DNA of 64,000 nt, taken from an uncultured Flavobacteriaceae bacterium. GTDB taxonomy: Bacteria; Bacteroidota; Bacteroidia; Flavobacteriales; Flavobacteriaceae. Where the stretch lies: contig CALKEO010000037.1 of assembly GCA_938088195.1 (NCBI GenBank), forward strand, positions 19,667 to 83,666, written 5' to 3'. Below, one piece after another: positions 1 through 9,763 of this stretch; position 1 is the first letter of the stretch; every line of letters begins with the position of its first letter. The notes beneath the pieces are model-generated. The model did no database searches. It worked only from the letters and a program-made list of their open reading frames with translations, and was not told the origin of the DNA. A program made the position numbers and the translations under genes.

Positions 1-2
1 AG

Positions 3-113
3 CTATCTGATTCTTCAAAGTACATAAATTTAGGGGACTGGATTTCTTATTATTCTTATGCTGTTTTTGATGGGACTAGTGTCGAATTAAAGTATTTTAA
101 AGAAAAAGATTAA
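3..113 (+). CDS. C-terminal fragment (5' truncated by window), probable UDP-2,3-diacylglucosamine diphosphatase-like phosphoesterase
   Basis: Open frame from base 3 to TAA at 111-113 encoding ...LSDSSKYINLGDWISYYSYAVFDGTSVELKYFKEKD; resembles the C-terminus of Bacteroidetes LpxH-like proteins. Confidence 0.45.
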   Translation, partial: LSDSSKYINLGDWISYYSYAVFDGTSVELKYFKEKD

Positions 114-119
114 CACTCT

Positions 120-1319
120 ATGATTGAAAAATCGTCCTCTGCTTTAGAAAAAACAGTTCTTGTAGGTATTATCACTATAAATCAATCAAAGCAAGTTTTA
201 GAAGAGTATTTAAATGAGTTAAGCTTTTTGACTTTTACTGCCGGAGGAGAAGTAGTAAAAAAAATTACACAAAAAATGGATTCACCCGATCCAAAACTTT
301 TCTTAGGCAAAGGTAAGATGGAAGAATTAGCATCTTACATTAAAAGAATGGAAATTAATTCAGTAATTTTTGATGATGAATTAACGCCTGCTCAGCAGTT
401 AAATATTGAAAAATTTTTAAAGTGTAAAATTGTTGATAGAACAGGACTTATTTTAGATATTTTCGCTCAACGAGCTCAAACAAGTTATGCAAGAAATCAA
501 GTTGAACTTGCTCAGTATCAATATATTTTACCTAGGCTTAAAGGGCTTTGGACACATTTAGAAAGACAAAAAGGTGGAATCGGAATGAGAGGGCCAGGTG
601 AAACTGAAATTGAAACCGACAGAAGAATTGTTAGAAATAAAATCACACTACTCAAAAAAAAACTAGTTACCATTGACAAACAAATGTCTACCCAAAGAGG
701 GAATAGAGGATCATTGGTGAGAGTTTCTTTAGTGGGTTACACAAACGTAGGTAAATCTACACTAATGAATTCTTTGACTAAAGCAGATGTGTTTGCAGAA
801 GATAAGTTGTTTGCTACTTTGGATACTACAGTTAGAAAAGTAGTTGTTAAAAACATGCCTTTTTTATTAACAGATACAGTAGGTTTTATAAGGAAGCTTC
901 CCACTCAATTAATTGATTCGTTCAAGAGTACTTTAACAGAAATTACTGAAGCAGATTTACTTATTCACGTTATTGACATTTCACATCCAAACTATCAAGA
1001 TCATATTAACTCTGTAAATTTTATTTTAAGTGAGATTGAGGCTCATGAGAAGCCTATACTAATGGTGTTTAATAAAACAGATAAATTTTTTAACGATAAT
1101 GAAATGATTAAAGATGAGTATGATATTGAATATGAAGATAAAAGTTTAGACAGGACAAAATTAGTTTTATCTAAAGAGTATAACAATAGAGCTTATTTTA
1201 TTTCTGCTTTGAATAAGACAGATATTAATAAATTAAAAGATGAATTATATAAAAAAGTTAGAGAAATTCATGTTACCAGATTTCCTTACAATGCCTTTTT
1301 ATACCCCGATATAAATTGA
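120..1319 (+). CDS. hflX: GTPase HflX
   Basis: 399 aa; GYTNVGKST P-loop, DTVGFIRKLP, NKTD, HflX N-terminal domain with GPGETEIETDRR. Confidence 0.95.
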   Translation: MIEKSSSALEKTVLVGIITINQSKQVLEEYLNELSFLTFTAGGEVVKKITQKMDSPDPKLFLGKGKMEELASYIKRMEINSVIFDDELTPAQQLNIEKFLKCKIVDRTGLILDIFAQRAQTSYARNQVELAQYQYILPRLKGLWTHLERQKGGIGMRGPGETEIETDRRIVRNKITLLKKKLVTIDKQMSTQRGNRGSLVRVSLVGYTNVGKSTLMNSLTKADVFAEDKLFATLDTTVRKVVVKNMPFLLTDTVGFIRKLPTQLIDSFKSTLTEITEADLLIHVIDISHPNYQDHINSVNFILSEIEAHEKPILMVFNKTDKFFNDNEMIKDEYDIEYEDKSLDRTKLVLSKEYNNRAYFISALNKTDINKLKDELYKKVREIHVTRFPYNAFLYPDIN

Positions 1320-2212
1320 AGATCAATATTAAGACCAACTCCCAAAACTTCTCTTATCTGCATTCTTTTAATTTCATTGTCATCATAGACAAACTGGAAC
1401 ACGAGATTGGTTGATATAAATTTATTTACTTTCATCGTAACATTAAGAGTGTAATCAAAATCAATATTTTTTGGTTTATCTAAATAATCTGAATATAAGC
1501 TTAACCTATTTTCTAATGTAATGTTCTCATAAATTTCTGTTTTATAAAAAGATCTTACAGATGCACCTAGTTCAAATCTACTATTCCCATTTTGTTTAAC
1601 TCCAAAATAAGATTGATTGTCATTTAAGTTTTTCGTAAAGAGTCTGTTAACTAAAATTAGCTTTCCTGTCATTGGAGCAACATTTATCCAAAAATTTTGA
1701 TCTTTTTTCCAGTATAACCCTATTCCAAGTTGAGTTGTTGCTGGCGAAAAAAACCTTGACTTTTCTGTTCGTATACTATTTCCATTAGTATCTTTTCCAA
1801 AGCGGTATCCTTTAGCAAATTGGGTTTGAAAATTGAAAAAACTAGAGTAACTCCACTTGCCAATTAAATTATTATTGAATTTTTTACCAACTACAGAATT
1901 GATTTCTATTCTGTCATCAGTTTTTTTTAAAAAATCACTACCACTTATTTTGTTTAATCCAAAAGCACTAAGAATTTTAGTATCCCAAGCCCAGCCATTA
2001 TCAAAATAGTTTAAGTTATAATTAATTTTTAAAGTTCCAGACACGCTACTTTGTCCCCCAGAAGTCCAATTACTAAAACTTGACTGATTAATTAAAAAAA
2101 TGGCATTACCGTTTGTTTTCCAATTGGTCTTTACTTTTAGCGTATCAATATTTTCTTGAGAAATCAACATTGAGCAAAAAAGTAAAGCGGCAAAATTTAA
2201 TAGTAATTTCAA
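1286..2212 (-). CDS. DUF3078 family outer-membrane-like protein
   Basis: Signal peptide, WTSGGQSSVSGTLKINYNLNY and repeated beta-strand pattern typical of Bacteroidetes DUF3078. Confidence 0.8.
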   Translation of the reverse strand: MKLLLNFAALLFCSMLISQENIDTLKVKTNWKTNGNAIFLINQSSFSNWTSGGQSSVSGTLKINYNLNYFDNGWAWDTKILSAFGLNKISGSDFLKKTDDRIEINSVVGKKFNNNLIGKWSYSSFFNFQTQFAKGYRFGKDTNGNSIRTEKSRFFSPATTQLGIGLYWKKDQNFWINVAPMTGKLILVNRLFTKNLNDNQSYFGVKQNGNSRFELGASVRSFYKTEIYENITLENRLSLYSDYLDKPKNIDFDYTLNVTMKVNKFISTNLVFQFVYDDNEIKRMQIREVLGVGLNIDLQFISGYKKAL

Positions 2213-2217
2213 AAAAA

Positions 2218-2730
2218 TTAAGTTAAAGATTTTTTAAATATAGGCACAGACGAACATGCCTCACCAAACATTATTTTTTTAGCAATGGGTTGTAATCTGT
2301 CAATTAAAAATGAATAAGATGCTTTAGGAATAGATTTTCTCGAACAGCCTTTGATAATTATTGATTTATTTTTAAAGCTGGATAAATTTAATTTATCAAT
2401 TGTTTTTTTCATAATGATATGCTCCATTACGTCTAAAGAACCTATAAAATTTTCTATTTCAAGTTCTTTTAAAGATTTTGATACGAGTAAAAATGCCCAG
2501 TCGGGAATAATCGCATTATTTGAGCATTGAATTGATACGTATTTGCCTAAATATTGATTCCAATTATGATTTTTAATTAGCTCTCTAAAATCTTTTTCAA
2601 TTAAAATTAAATCATTTTTAAGCCAGTTTTTAATGTCGAAAATTACTCTTGGGGTTTTAGGAACAAGTAAGTCTAAGTCAATAGTTTTTAGAGAACTATT
2701 TTCAACTTTATTTATAATTTCTTTTTTCAT
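2218..2730 (-). CDS. DUF2480 family protein
   Basis: 170 aa; GEACSSVPIFK C-terminus and position downstream of the SUF genes as in other flavobacteria. Confidence 0.8.
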   Translation of the reverse strand: MKKEIINKVENSSLKTIDLDLLVPKTPRVIFDIKNWLKNDLILIEKDFRELIKNHNWNQYLGKYVSIQCSNNAIIPDWAFLLVSKSLKELEIENFIGSLDVMEHIIMKKTIDKLNLSSFKNKSIIIKGCSRKSIPKASYSFLIDRLQPIAKKIMFGEACSSVPIFKKSLT

Positions 2731-3042
2731 TTACAAAAAACCTAATTCTAATTTAGCTTCTTCACTCATTAAATCCCTAGTCCATGGTGGTTCAAATGTT
2801 AATTCAACTTTAGCGTTATTTACCTCGTTTATTGACTTGACTTTTTCTTCAACTTCTAAAGGCATGGACTCAGCAACCGGACAATTTGGAGTAGTCAACG
2901 TCATTATTACTTTCACATCATTATCTTCATTGACAAAAACGTCATAAATTAATCCAAGTTCATAAATATCAACCGGTATTTCAGGGTCATAGATTGTTTT
3001 AAGTACTCTTACTATTTTTTCGCCAAGTTCTTCTGAATTCAT
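2731..3042 (-). CDS. DUF59/MIP18 family Fe-S assembly protein (SufT-like)
   Basis: DPEIPVDIYELGLIYDV...TLTTPNCPVAESMP motif; within SUF operon. Confidence 0.88.
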   Translation of the reverse strand: MNSEELGEKIVRVLKTIYDPEIPVDIYELGLIYDVFVNEDNDVKVIMTLTTPNCPVAESMPLEVEEKVKSINEVNNAKVELTFEPPWTRDLMSEEAKLELGFL

Positions 3043-3048
3043 TTTAAT

Positions 3049-3465
3049 TTATTTTTTACTGTATGCCAATGCATAATATTTCATTTGTTTAATCATTGAC
3101 ACAAGTCCGTTTGCTCTAGTTGGGGACAGGTGTTCTTTCAAACCAATTTGATCAATATAATCAAGGTCAGCTTTTAAAATATCTTCGGGAGTTTGATTCG
3201 AAAAAACTCTTAAAAGAATCGCCGCCATTCCTTTTGTTATTATTGCTTCGCTATCAGCAGTATATATAATTTTATCATTTTTAAGTTCTGCACATAGCCA
3301 AAGTTTACTTTGGCACCCATCAATTAAATTTGAATCTATTTTATTAATTGGATTGATTAATTCAATGGACTTTCCAAGATCAATCATATACTCATATTTC
3401 TGCATCCAATCCTCAAAAAGAGAAAATTCATCTACAATTGTATCTTGAATTTCTTTAATTTTCAT
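3049..3465 (-). CDS. sufE: SufE family cysteine desulfuration protein
   Basis: 138 aa; active-site region IDGCQSKLWL. Confidence 0.9.
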   Translation of the reverse strand: MKIKEIQDTIVDEFSLFEDWMQKYEYMIDLGKSIELINPINKIDSNLIDGCQSKLWLCAELKNDKIIYTADSEAIITKGMAAILLRVFSNQTPEDILKADLDYIDQIGLKEHLSPTRANGLVSMIKQMKYYALAYSKK

Positions 3466-3493
3466 AAATAATTATATGTAATAAATATACAAA

Positions 3494-4711
3494 TTAGCTC
3501 AACATAGAAATTGCTTGCTTCAAAGAATTATAAAGCTTGTCAATTTCTTTTTTTGTATTATAAAATGCTAATGAAACTCTAACAGTTCCTGGAATTTCAA
3601 AATGATCCATTATAGGTTGTGCACAATGTTGACCTGTTCTTACGGCAATTCCGAATTTGTCTAATAGGGTTCCAATATCGTAGGCATGTATCCCATCAAC
3701 GTTAAAGGAAATTACACTCGTTTTATTTTCATTATCTCCGTATATTTTTAATCCAGAAATCGTCTTTAGCTTTTTAGTGGCATATTTTAAAAGGGAAGAT
3801 TCATACAAATTGATATTATCAAAACCTAAAGAGTTTAAATAGTCAAGAGCTACACCAAAAGCAATTGCACCAGAAACATTTGGGGTGCCAGCTTCAAATT
3901 TGTGCGGAAGATCTGCATAAGTTGTTTTGTCAAATGTAACATCGGAAATCATTTCGCCTCCACCTTGATAAGGAGGCATTTTATTTAACCATTTTTCTTT
4001 CCCATAAAGTATACCTACACCTGTGGGTCCACATAATTTGTGAGCTGATGTAGTATAAAAGTCTACATCTAATTCTTGAAAATCAGCTTTAAAATGTGAA
4101 GCCGCTTGTGCACCATCAATTAAAACAGCTGCTTTAACTTTATGAGCCTTTTCAATGATTTCTTTTATTGGATTAATAGTCCCTAAAGCGTTTGAAACGT
4201 GATTAACAAAAACAAGTCTTGTATTTTTATTTAAGATGGAGTCGTAAACCTCCATATCTAGTTCACCTTGTTTGTCAATTGGAATAACTTTAATTTTTGC
4301 ACCATTTGTTTCTGCCATCATTTGCCAAGGGACAATATTGGAGTGGTGTTCGAGACCAGAAATTATGATTTCATCATTTTTATTTAATAGATCCTTAAAA
4401 CCATTAGCAACTATGTTAATAGAATGCGTTGTTCCGGATGTAAAAATAATTTCATGTAAATTTTTTACATTAAAATGTTTTTGAATTTTTGTTCTTGCAC
4501 CCTCATAAGCATCCGTAGCTTCTTGACTTACAGTATGCACTCCTCTGTGTATGTTAGAATTATAATTTTTATAATAGTCAACAATTGAGTCAATAACTTT
4601 ATTAGGCTTTTGAGAGGTAGCGGCGTTATCAAAGTAAACAAAATCATTTCCATTTACTTTTCTTTTAAGTATTGGGAAATCTTCCCTTATTTTATTAATA
4701 TCTAGTGCCAT
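3494..4711 (-). CDS. sufS: Cysteine desulfurase SufS
   Basis: YFDNAATSQKP, SAHKLCGPTGVGILYG, RTGQHCAQPIM. Confidence 0.95.
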   Translation of the reverse strand: MALDINKIREDFPILKRKVNGNDFVYFDNAATSQKPNKVIDSIVDYYKNYNSNIHRGVHTVSQEATDAYEGARTKIQKHFNVKNLHEIIFTSGTTHSINIVANGFKDLLNKNDEIIISGLEHHSNIVPWQMMAETNGAKIKVIPIDKQGELDMEVYDSILNKNTRLVFVNHVSNALGTINPIKEIIEKAHKVKAAVLIDGAQAASHFKADFQELDVDFYTTSAHKLCGPTGVGILYGKEKWLNKMPPYQGGGEMISDVTFDKTTYADLPHKFEAGTPNVSGAIAFGVALDYLNSLGFDNINLYESSLLKYATKKLKTISGLKIYGDNENKTSVISFNVDGIHAYDIGTLLDKFGIAVRTGQHCAQPIMDHFEIPGTVRVSLAFYNTKKEIDKLYNSLKQAISMLS

Positions 4712-4713
4712 TT

Positions 4714-6030
4714 TTATAAATCAAAGCCTAAACTTACACCAAGTTTTTTAGCAATTATTTTTTTTACTTTATATTTTAGTTCTGGGATTTTTACACTTTC
4801 AAGAACGTTGTTTGCAAAAGCATATGTTAATAATGCTTTGGCCTCTTTTTTAGGAATTCCCCTTGCTCTTAGATAAAATAACGCATCTTGATCTAGTTGA
4901 CCAATTGTACAGCCATGAGAACATTTCACATCATCAGCAAAAATTTCTAATTGTGGCTTTGAATTAATTGTAGATTTATCATCTAGAAGTATATTGTTGT
5001 TTTGTTGAAAAGCATTTGTTTTTTGTGCAATTTTATCTACAATAATTTTTCCATTAAAAACTCCAGTTGATTTTCCAGAATAAATTCCCTTATAATCTTG
5101 ATGACTTTCACAATTTGGATTTGCGTGATGTACTAAAGTATGGTGATCCACAAATTGATCGTAGTCAATTATGGTCACACCTTTCATCGTTGAGTTTATT
5201 GCTTCATCATTTTGGAAAAAATTCAAATTATTTCTTATTAACTTTCCTCCAAACGAAAATGTGTGAACTTTCACATCACTATCTCTCTTTTGAGAAATGT
5301 AAGTGTTATCAATCAGGCTAGAAGTGACCACATCATTTTGAATTTTATAGTAATCAATCTTAGAATTTTTTTCAGAGAAAATTTCAGTGACTGAATTTGT
5401 AAAAACGGGATTATCAGTAAGGCTTTGATGACTTTCAATGATTTCAACTTCAGAGTTTTCTTCAACTACTACTAAGTTTCTAGGTTGAAGCATAAGCGCC
5501 GCTTCATTTCCTGTAGCGAAATGAATGATTTCAACAGGTTTTTCAAGAACAGTATTTTTAGGTACGTGAATATAGGCTCCTTCTTTAGAAAAAGCAGTGT
5601 TTAAAGACGTTAAAGAGTCTTCGGAATTTGCGGTTTTATTAAAATATTTTTTAATTATTTTGGAATATTTTGGCTTATTTAAAGCAGCAGACATTATACA
5701 TATATCCAAACCATCATGACTGGTTTGTGAAAGAAATGGATCAAAAAACCCATCAACAATAACAATTTTATATGATTCTATATTATCAATAAAATAATCC
5801 TTAACATTTTTAAAATCAAGAACATTTTTCTTTTTTGAAAAAACAGTATAGTCTTCTTTAATTACTCTATTAAGTGAAGTGTATTTCCAATTTTCTAATT
5901 TTCTAGATGGGAAACCAAGTTCTTCGAATTTTTTAATTGCATTAGTCCTTATACCGTGAATGGGAGAATTAATGTCGGTATCTAATTCAAAGGCTAAAAA
6001 TGAGGATATTAGTTTTTCTGATAATTGCAT
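4714..6030 (-). CDS. sufD: Fe-S cluster assembly protein SufD
   Basis: 438 aa; KCSHGCTIGQLDQDALFYLRARGI motif. Confidence 0.94.
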   Translation of the reverse strand: MQLSEKLISSFLAFELDTDINSPIHGIRTNAIKKFEELGFPSRKLENWKYTSLNRVIKEDYTVFSKKKNVLDFKNVKDYFIDNIESYKIVIVDGFFDPFLSQTSHDGLDICIMSAALNKPKYSKIIKKYFNKTANSEDSLTSLNTAFSKEGAYIHVPKNTVLEKPVEIIHFATGNEAALMLQPRNLVVVEENSEVEIIESHQSLTDNPVFTNSVTEIFSEKNSKIDYYKIQNDVVTSSLIDNTYISQKRDSDVKVHTFSFGGKLIRNNLNFFQNDEAINSTMKGVTIIDYDQFVDHHTLVHHANPNCESHQDYKGIYSGKSTGVFNGKIIVDKIAQKTNAFQQNNNILLDDKSTINSKPQLEIFADDVKCSHGCTIGQLDQDALFYLRARGIPKKEAKALLTYAFANNVLESVKIPELKYKVKKIIAKKLGVSLGFDL

Positions 6031-6038
6031 ATATTAAA

Positions 6039-6776
6039 TTATTTTATCCAATCGTAACCTTTTTCTTCTAGTTCATGCGCAAGCTGTTTATCACCAGATT
6101 TTACAATTTTACCGTCGTGTAAAACATGAACATAATCTGGAATTATATAGTCTAAAAGTCTTTGGTAATGAGTTATAACAATCACTGCATTATTTTTATT
6201 TTTTAATTTATTAACTCCATTAGCTACAATTTTTAAGGCATCAATATCCAGTCCAGAATCAGTTTCATCTAAAATAGATAAGCTAGGCTCTAACATCGCC
6301 ATTTGAAAAATTTCGTTTCTTTTCTTTTCTCCCCCTGAGAAACCTTCATTAAGCGATCTTGACAAAAATTTAGAATCTATATCAAGCAGTTCAGCTTTTT
6401 CTCTAATTTTTTTAAGCATTACGCTTGCTGACATTTCTTTTTCACCTCTTGCTTTCAAATTAGAGTTTATCGAGGTTTTTATAAAATTAGTAACTGTAAT
6501 TCCAGGGATTTCTATTGGGTATTGAAATGATAAGAAAATTCCCCTGTGAGCTCTTTCTTCAGGCGCAAGTTCAACAATATTTTCACCCTTAAATAAGATG
6601 TTCCCATTGTCTATTTCATAAGATTCATTACCAGCTATGGCTGAAGAGAGTGTACTTTTGCCTGAACCATTAGGTCCCATTATCGCGTGTACTTCTCCGG
6701 CTTTGACATCTAAATTTATTCCGTTTAAAATTGATTTTCCCTCAACACTTACATGTAAATTGTCTATTGATAACAT
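6039..6776 (-). CDS. sufC: Fe-S cluster assembly ATPase SufC
   Basis: GPNGSGKST Walker A, FSGGEKKRNE signature, DETDSGLDIDAL. Confidence 0.95.
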   Translation of the reverse strand: MLSIDNLHVSVEGKSILNGINLDVKAGEVHAIMGPNGSGKSTLSSAIAGNESYEIDNGNILFKGENIVELAPEERAHRGIFLSFQYPIEIPGITVTNFIKTSINSNLKARGEKEMSASVMLKKIREKAELLDIDSKFLSRSLNEGFSGGEKKRNEIFQMAMLEPSLSILDETDSGLDIDALKIVANGVNKLKNKNNAVIVITHYQRLLDYIIPDYVHVLHDGKIVKSGDKQLAHELEEKGYDWIK

Positions 6777-6791
6777 TTTTTTATTTTATAA

Positions 6792-8237
6792 TTAACCTAC
6801 AGATCCTTCTAAAGATATTTCTAATAATTTCTGCGCCTCTACGGCAAATTCCATTGGAAGTTTGTTTAAAACCTCTTTACTAAATCCATTAACAATTAAA
6901 GCAATTGCCTTTTCAGTATCGATACCACGTTGATTGCAGTAGAATATTTGATCTTCACCAATCTTACTGGTAGAAGCTTCGTGCTCAACCATTGCGGAAT
7001 TATTTTTTGCTTCAATATATGGAAATGTGTGTGCACCACATTTATTACCCATTAGTAACGAGTCACATTGAGAAAAGTTTCTAGCATTTTCAGCTTTCGA
7101 ATTAACTTGAACCAAGCCCCTGTAACTATTTTGAGATTTTCCAGCTGAAATTCCTTTAGAAATTATAGTACTCTTAGTGTTTTTACCAATATGAATCATT
7201 TTGGTACCCGTATCCGCTTGTTGATAGTTGTTTGTAACGGCAATTGAATAAAACTCACCTATACTATTATCACCTTTTAAAATACACGAAGGATATTTCC
7301 ATGTAACAGCAGAACCAGTCTCGACTTGTGTCCAAGAAATTTTGGAATTTTTATGACAAATTCCTCTTTTAGTTACAAAATTATAAACACCTCCTTTTCC
7401 ATTTTTATTTCCAGGGAACCAGTTTTGAACTGTTGAGTATTTAATCTCAGCATCATCTAAAGCTATTAATTCAACCACAGCAGCATGTAATTGATTTTCG
7501 TCCCTTGATGGAGCAGTACACCCTTCTAAATAACTAACATAACTCTCTTTATCTGCAATTACTAGAGTTCTTTCAAATTGCCCTGTACCAGCCTGATTAA
7601 TTCTAAAATAAGTAGATAATTCCATAGGACATTTCACCCCTTTGGGTATGTAACAAAAAGATCCGTCTGAAAATACAGCCGAATTTAGAGCACTATAAAA
7701 ATTGTCTTTAGGCGGAATAACTGTACCTATATATTTTTTCACTAGTTCAGGATGTTCCCTAATTGCTTCAGAAATAGAACAAAAAATAATCCCTTTTTCA
7801 GAAAGAGTTTTTTTAAACGTGGTAGCTACAGAAACTGAATCAACAACTATATCTACTGCGACTCCTGCTAATTTTTTTTGTTCATCAATAGAAATACCAA
7901 GTTTGTCAAAAGTTTTCAATAGTTCTGGGTCAACTTCATCAAGACTTTCGTATTTATCTTTAGATTTTGGCGCAGAATAATATGATATTTTTTGAAAATC
8001 AGGTTTCGTATATTTAACATTAGCCCAATTTGGTTCTTCCATTTTTTCCCATGCTCTGTAAGCAGAAAGCCTCCATTCTGTCATCCAATTAGGTTCCTCT
8101 TTTCTTTCAGAAATAGCTCTAACAATATTTTCATTTAAACCCTTAGGGAAAGTATCTGCTTCAATGTCGGTAACAAATCCGTAAGCATACTCTTGAGTTT
8201 CTAATTCTTTTTTTAATTCTTCTTCTGTGTAAGCCAT
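6792..8237 (-). CDS. sufB: Fe-S cluster assembly protein SufB
   Basis: 481 aa; [41 protein letters not shown]. Confidence 0.95.
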   Translation of the reverse strand: MAYTEEELKKELETQEYAYGFVTDIEADTFPKGLNENIVRAISERKEEPNWMTEWRLSAYRAWEKMEEPNWANVKYTKPDFQKISYYSAPKSKDKYESLDEVDPELLKTFDKLGISIDEQKKLAGVAVDIVVDSVSVATTFKKTLSEKGIIFCSISEAIREHPELVKKYIGTVIPPKDNFYSALNSAVFSDGSFCYIPKGVKCPMELSTYFRINQAGTGQFERTLVIADKESYVSYLEGCTAPSRDENQLHAAVVELIALDDAEIKYSTVQNWFPGNKNGKGGVYNFVTKRGICHKNSKISWTQVETGSAVTWKYPSCILKGDNSIGEFYSIAVTNNYQQADTGTKMIHIGKNTKSTIISKGISAGKSQNSYRGLVQVNSKAENARNFSQCDSLLMGNKCGAHTFPYIEAKNNSAMVEHEASTSKIGEDQIFYCNQRGIDTEKAIALIVNGFSKEVLNKLPMEFAVEAQKLLEISLEGSVG

Positions 8238-8246
8238 ATTTAATTT

Positions 8247-8576
8247 TTATAATGAAAAACTTTCTCCACAACCACATGTTCTACTAGCATTAGGATTATT
8301 AAAAATAAATCCTTTACCGTTAAGGCCTCCTGAATATTCTAAGGTAGTCCCAATCAAATACAAAAAGCTTTTATTATCAACAATTATTTTAATACCATTA
8401 TCTTCAAATACTTTGTCTTCTGAGCTAGTAAGTTTGTCAAACTTAAGATCATAAGAAAGTCCAGAGCACCCTCCGCTCTTAACACCAACTCTGACATAAT
8501 CAGAAATACTATCAAATCCATCTGCTTGCATTAGTTTTTCAACCTCTGATTTTGCCTGTTCAGAAACTTTTATCAT
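8247..8576 (-). CDS. sufA: HesB/IscA/SufA-type Fe-S carrier
   Basis: GCSGLSYDL ... CGCGESF conserved cysteines; first gene of SUF operon. Confidence 0.9.
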   Translation of the reverse strand: MIKVSEQAKSEVEKLMQADGFDSISDYVRVGVKSGGCSGLSYDLKFDKLTSSEDKVFEDNGIKIIVDNKSFLYLIGTTLEYSGGLNGKGFIFNNPNASRTCGCGESFSL

Positions 8577-8600
8577 AATAATTTACTATCAAATATTGTG

Positions 8601-8608
8601 CAAATATA
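8601..8608 (-). promoter_or_regulatory. Putative Bacteroidetes -7 promoter element (TATATTTG) for the SUF operon
   Basis: CAAATATA on + strand = TATATTTG on minus strand, matching TAnnTTTG, 25 bp upstream of sufA. Confidence 0.65.
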
Positions 8609-8698
8609 AGCCATTTGTGATTCTTTAACATATAGAGGGATTAAATAGTTGTATTTTATAACCATACTAAATTATATGGGATAGTAACACAATTAATT

Positions 8699-8706
8699 TA
8701 TATTTG
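8699..8706 (+). promoter_or_regulatory. Putative -7 promoter element (TATATTTG) for thiL
   Basis: TAnnTTTG match 14 bp upstream of the TTG start of thiL. Confidence 0.65.
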
Positions 8707-8719
8707 AAAAAAAAATAAA

Positions 8720-9763
8720 TTGAGTCAAAAAAAAAATAAAATAAAATTTACTAAGCTTTCAGATTTAGGTGAGTTCGAAGTAATTAATCATATTACAAAA
8801 GACTTTAAACTAAAAAACCAATCTTCTATAATAGGAATTGGTGATGATGCTGCATTAATGGACTTTGGGAAAAAACAAGTTCTGATTTCTAGTGATATGT
8901 TAGTTGAGGGGGTTCACTTTAACTTAAGTTATGTTCCATTAAAACATTTAGGATATAAAGCAGTTGTTTCTAATCTTTCAGACATCTATTCAATGAACGG
9001 GTTATGCACGCAAATAACTGTAAATATTGCTGTATCCAACAGATTTAATTTAGAATCTTTAGATGAGCTGTATTTTGGTATTAATGCAGCCTGTAAAAAA
9101 TTTAACGTTGACTTGGTAGGGGGTGATACAACTAGTTCAAATAAAGGATTGATTATTAGTATTTCTGCTTTGGGGTCTATTAATTCTAATTCAATTGTAA
9201 AAAGGTCAGGAGCTAAGTTAAATGATTTAATAGTAGTTAGCGGAGATTTAGGTAGCGCATATATGGGACTTCAAGTTTTGGAGAGAGAAAAAGAAGTTTT
9301 TAAGGTTAATCCAGGAAATCAGCCAGATTTATCAAAATACAAATATTTGATTCAAAGACAATTAAAACCCGAAGCTAGAAAAGACATCATTGACTTTTTT
9401 GATGAAATAAAACTTACTCCTAGCTCAATGATTGATATTAGTGACGGGCTATCTTCTGAAATAAAACATCTTTGTAAGATGTCCAATGTTGGATGTGATA
9501 TTTATGAGGATAAAATCCCTATGAGCGACGAATTATTATCTACGTGTGAGGAATTTAACCTTAATTCAACAACTATAGCCTTAAGTGGTGGAGAAGATTA
9601 TGAATTATTATTCACAATAAACCAAAAAGATTTTGATAAGGTTAAAAACAGCTCTGATTTATCCGTTATAGGGCATATTAGTAACGCTAAAAATGGTGTT
9701 AATTTAGTGACAAAAGCAAATCAAAAAATACCAATCACTTCTCAAGGCTGGAATTCATTTTGA
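8720..9763 (+). CDS. thiL: Thiamine-monophosphate kinase
   Basis: GIGDDAALM, SSDMLVEGVHF, VGGDTTSS, SGGEDYELLF; TTG start. Confidence 0.94.
   Translation: MSQKKNKIKFTKLSDLGEFEVINHITKDFKLKNQSSIIGIGDDAALMDFGKKQVLISSDMLVEGVHFNLSYVPLKHLGYKAVVSNLSDIYSMNGLCTQITVNIAVSNRFNLESLDELYFGINAACKKFNVDLVGGDTTSSNKGLIISISALGSINSNSIVKRSGAKLNDLIVVSGDLGSAYMGLQVLEREKEVFKVNPGNQPDLSKYKYLIQRQLKPEARKDIIDFFDEIKLTPSSMIDISDGLSSEIKHLCKMSNVGCDIYEDKIPMSDELLSTCEEFNLNSTTIALSGGEDYELLFTINQKDFDKVKNSSDLSVIGHISNAKNGVNLVTKANQKIPITSQGWNSF

Noticed and set aside
2633-2947. Antisense ORF of 104 aa
   Set aside because: Fully antisense to the DUF2480 and DUF59 genes, no recognisable domain; same reasoning for 4272-4484, 5067-5321, 7702-7980, 18550-18807, 24988-25269, 35826-36053, 44895-45149 and 53486-53746
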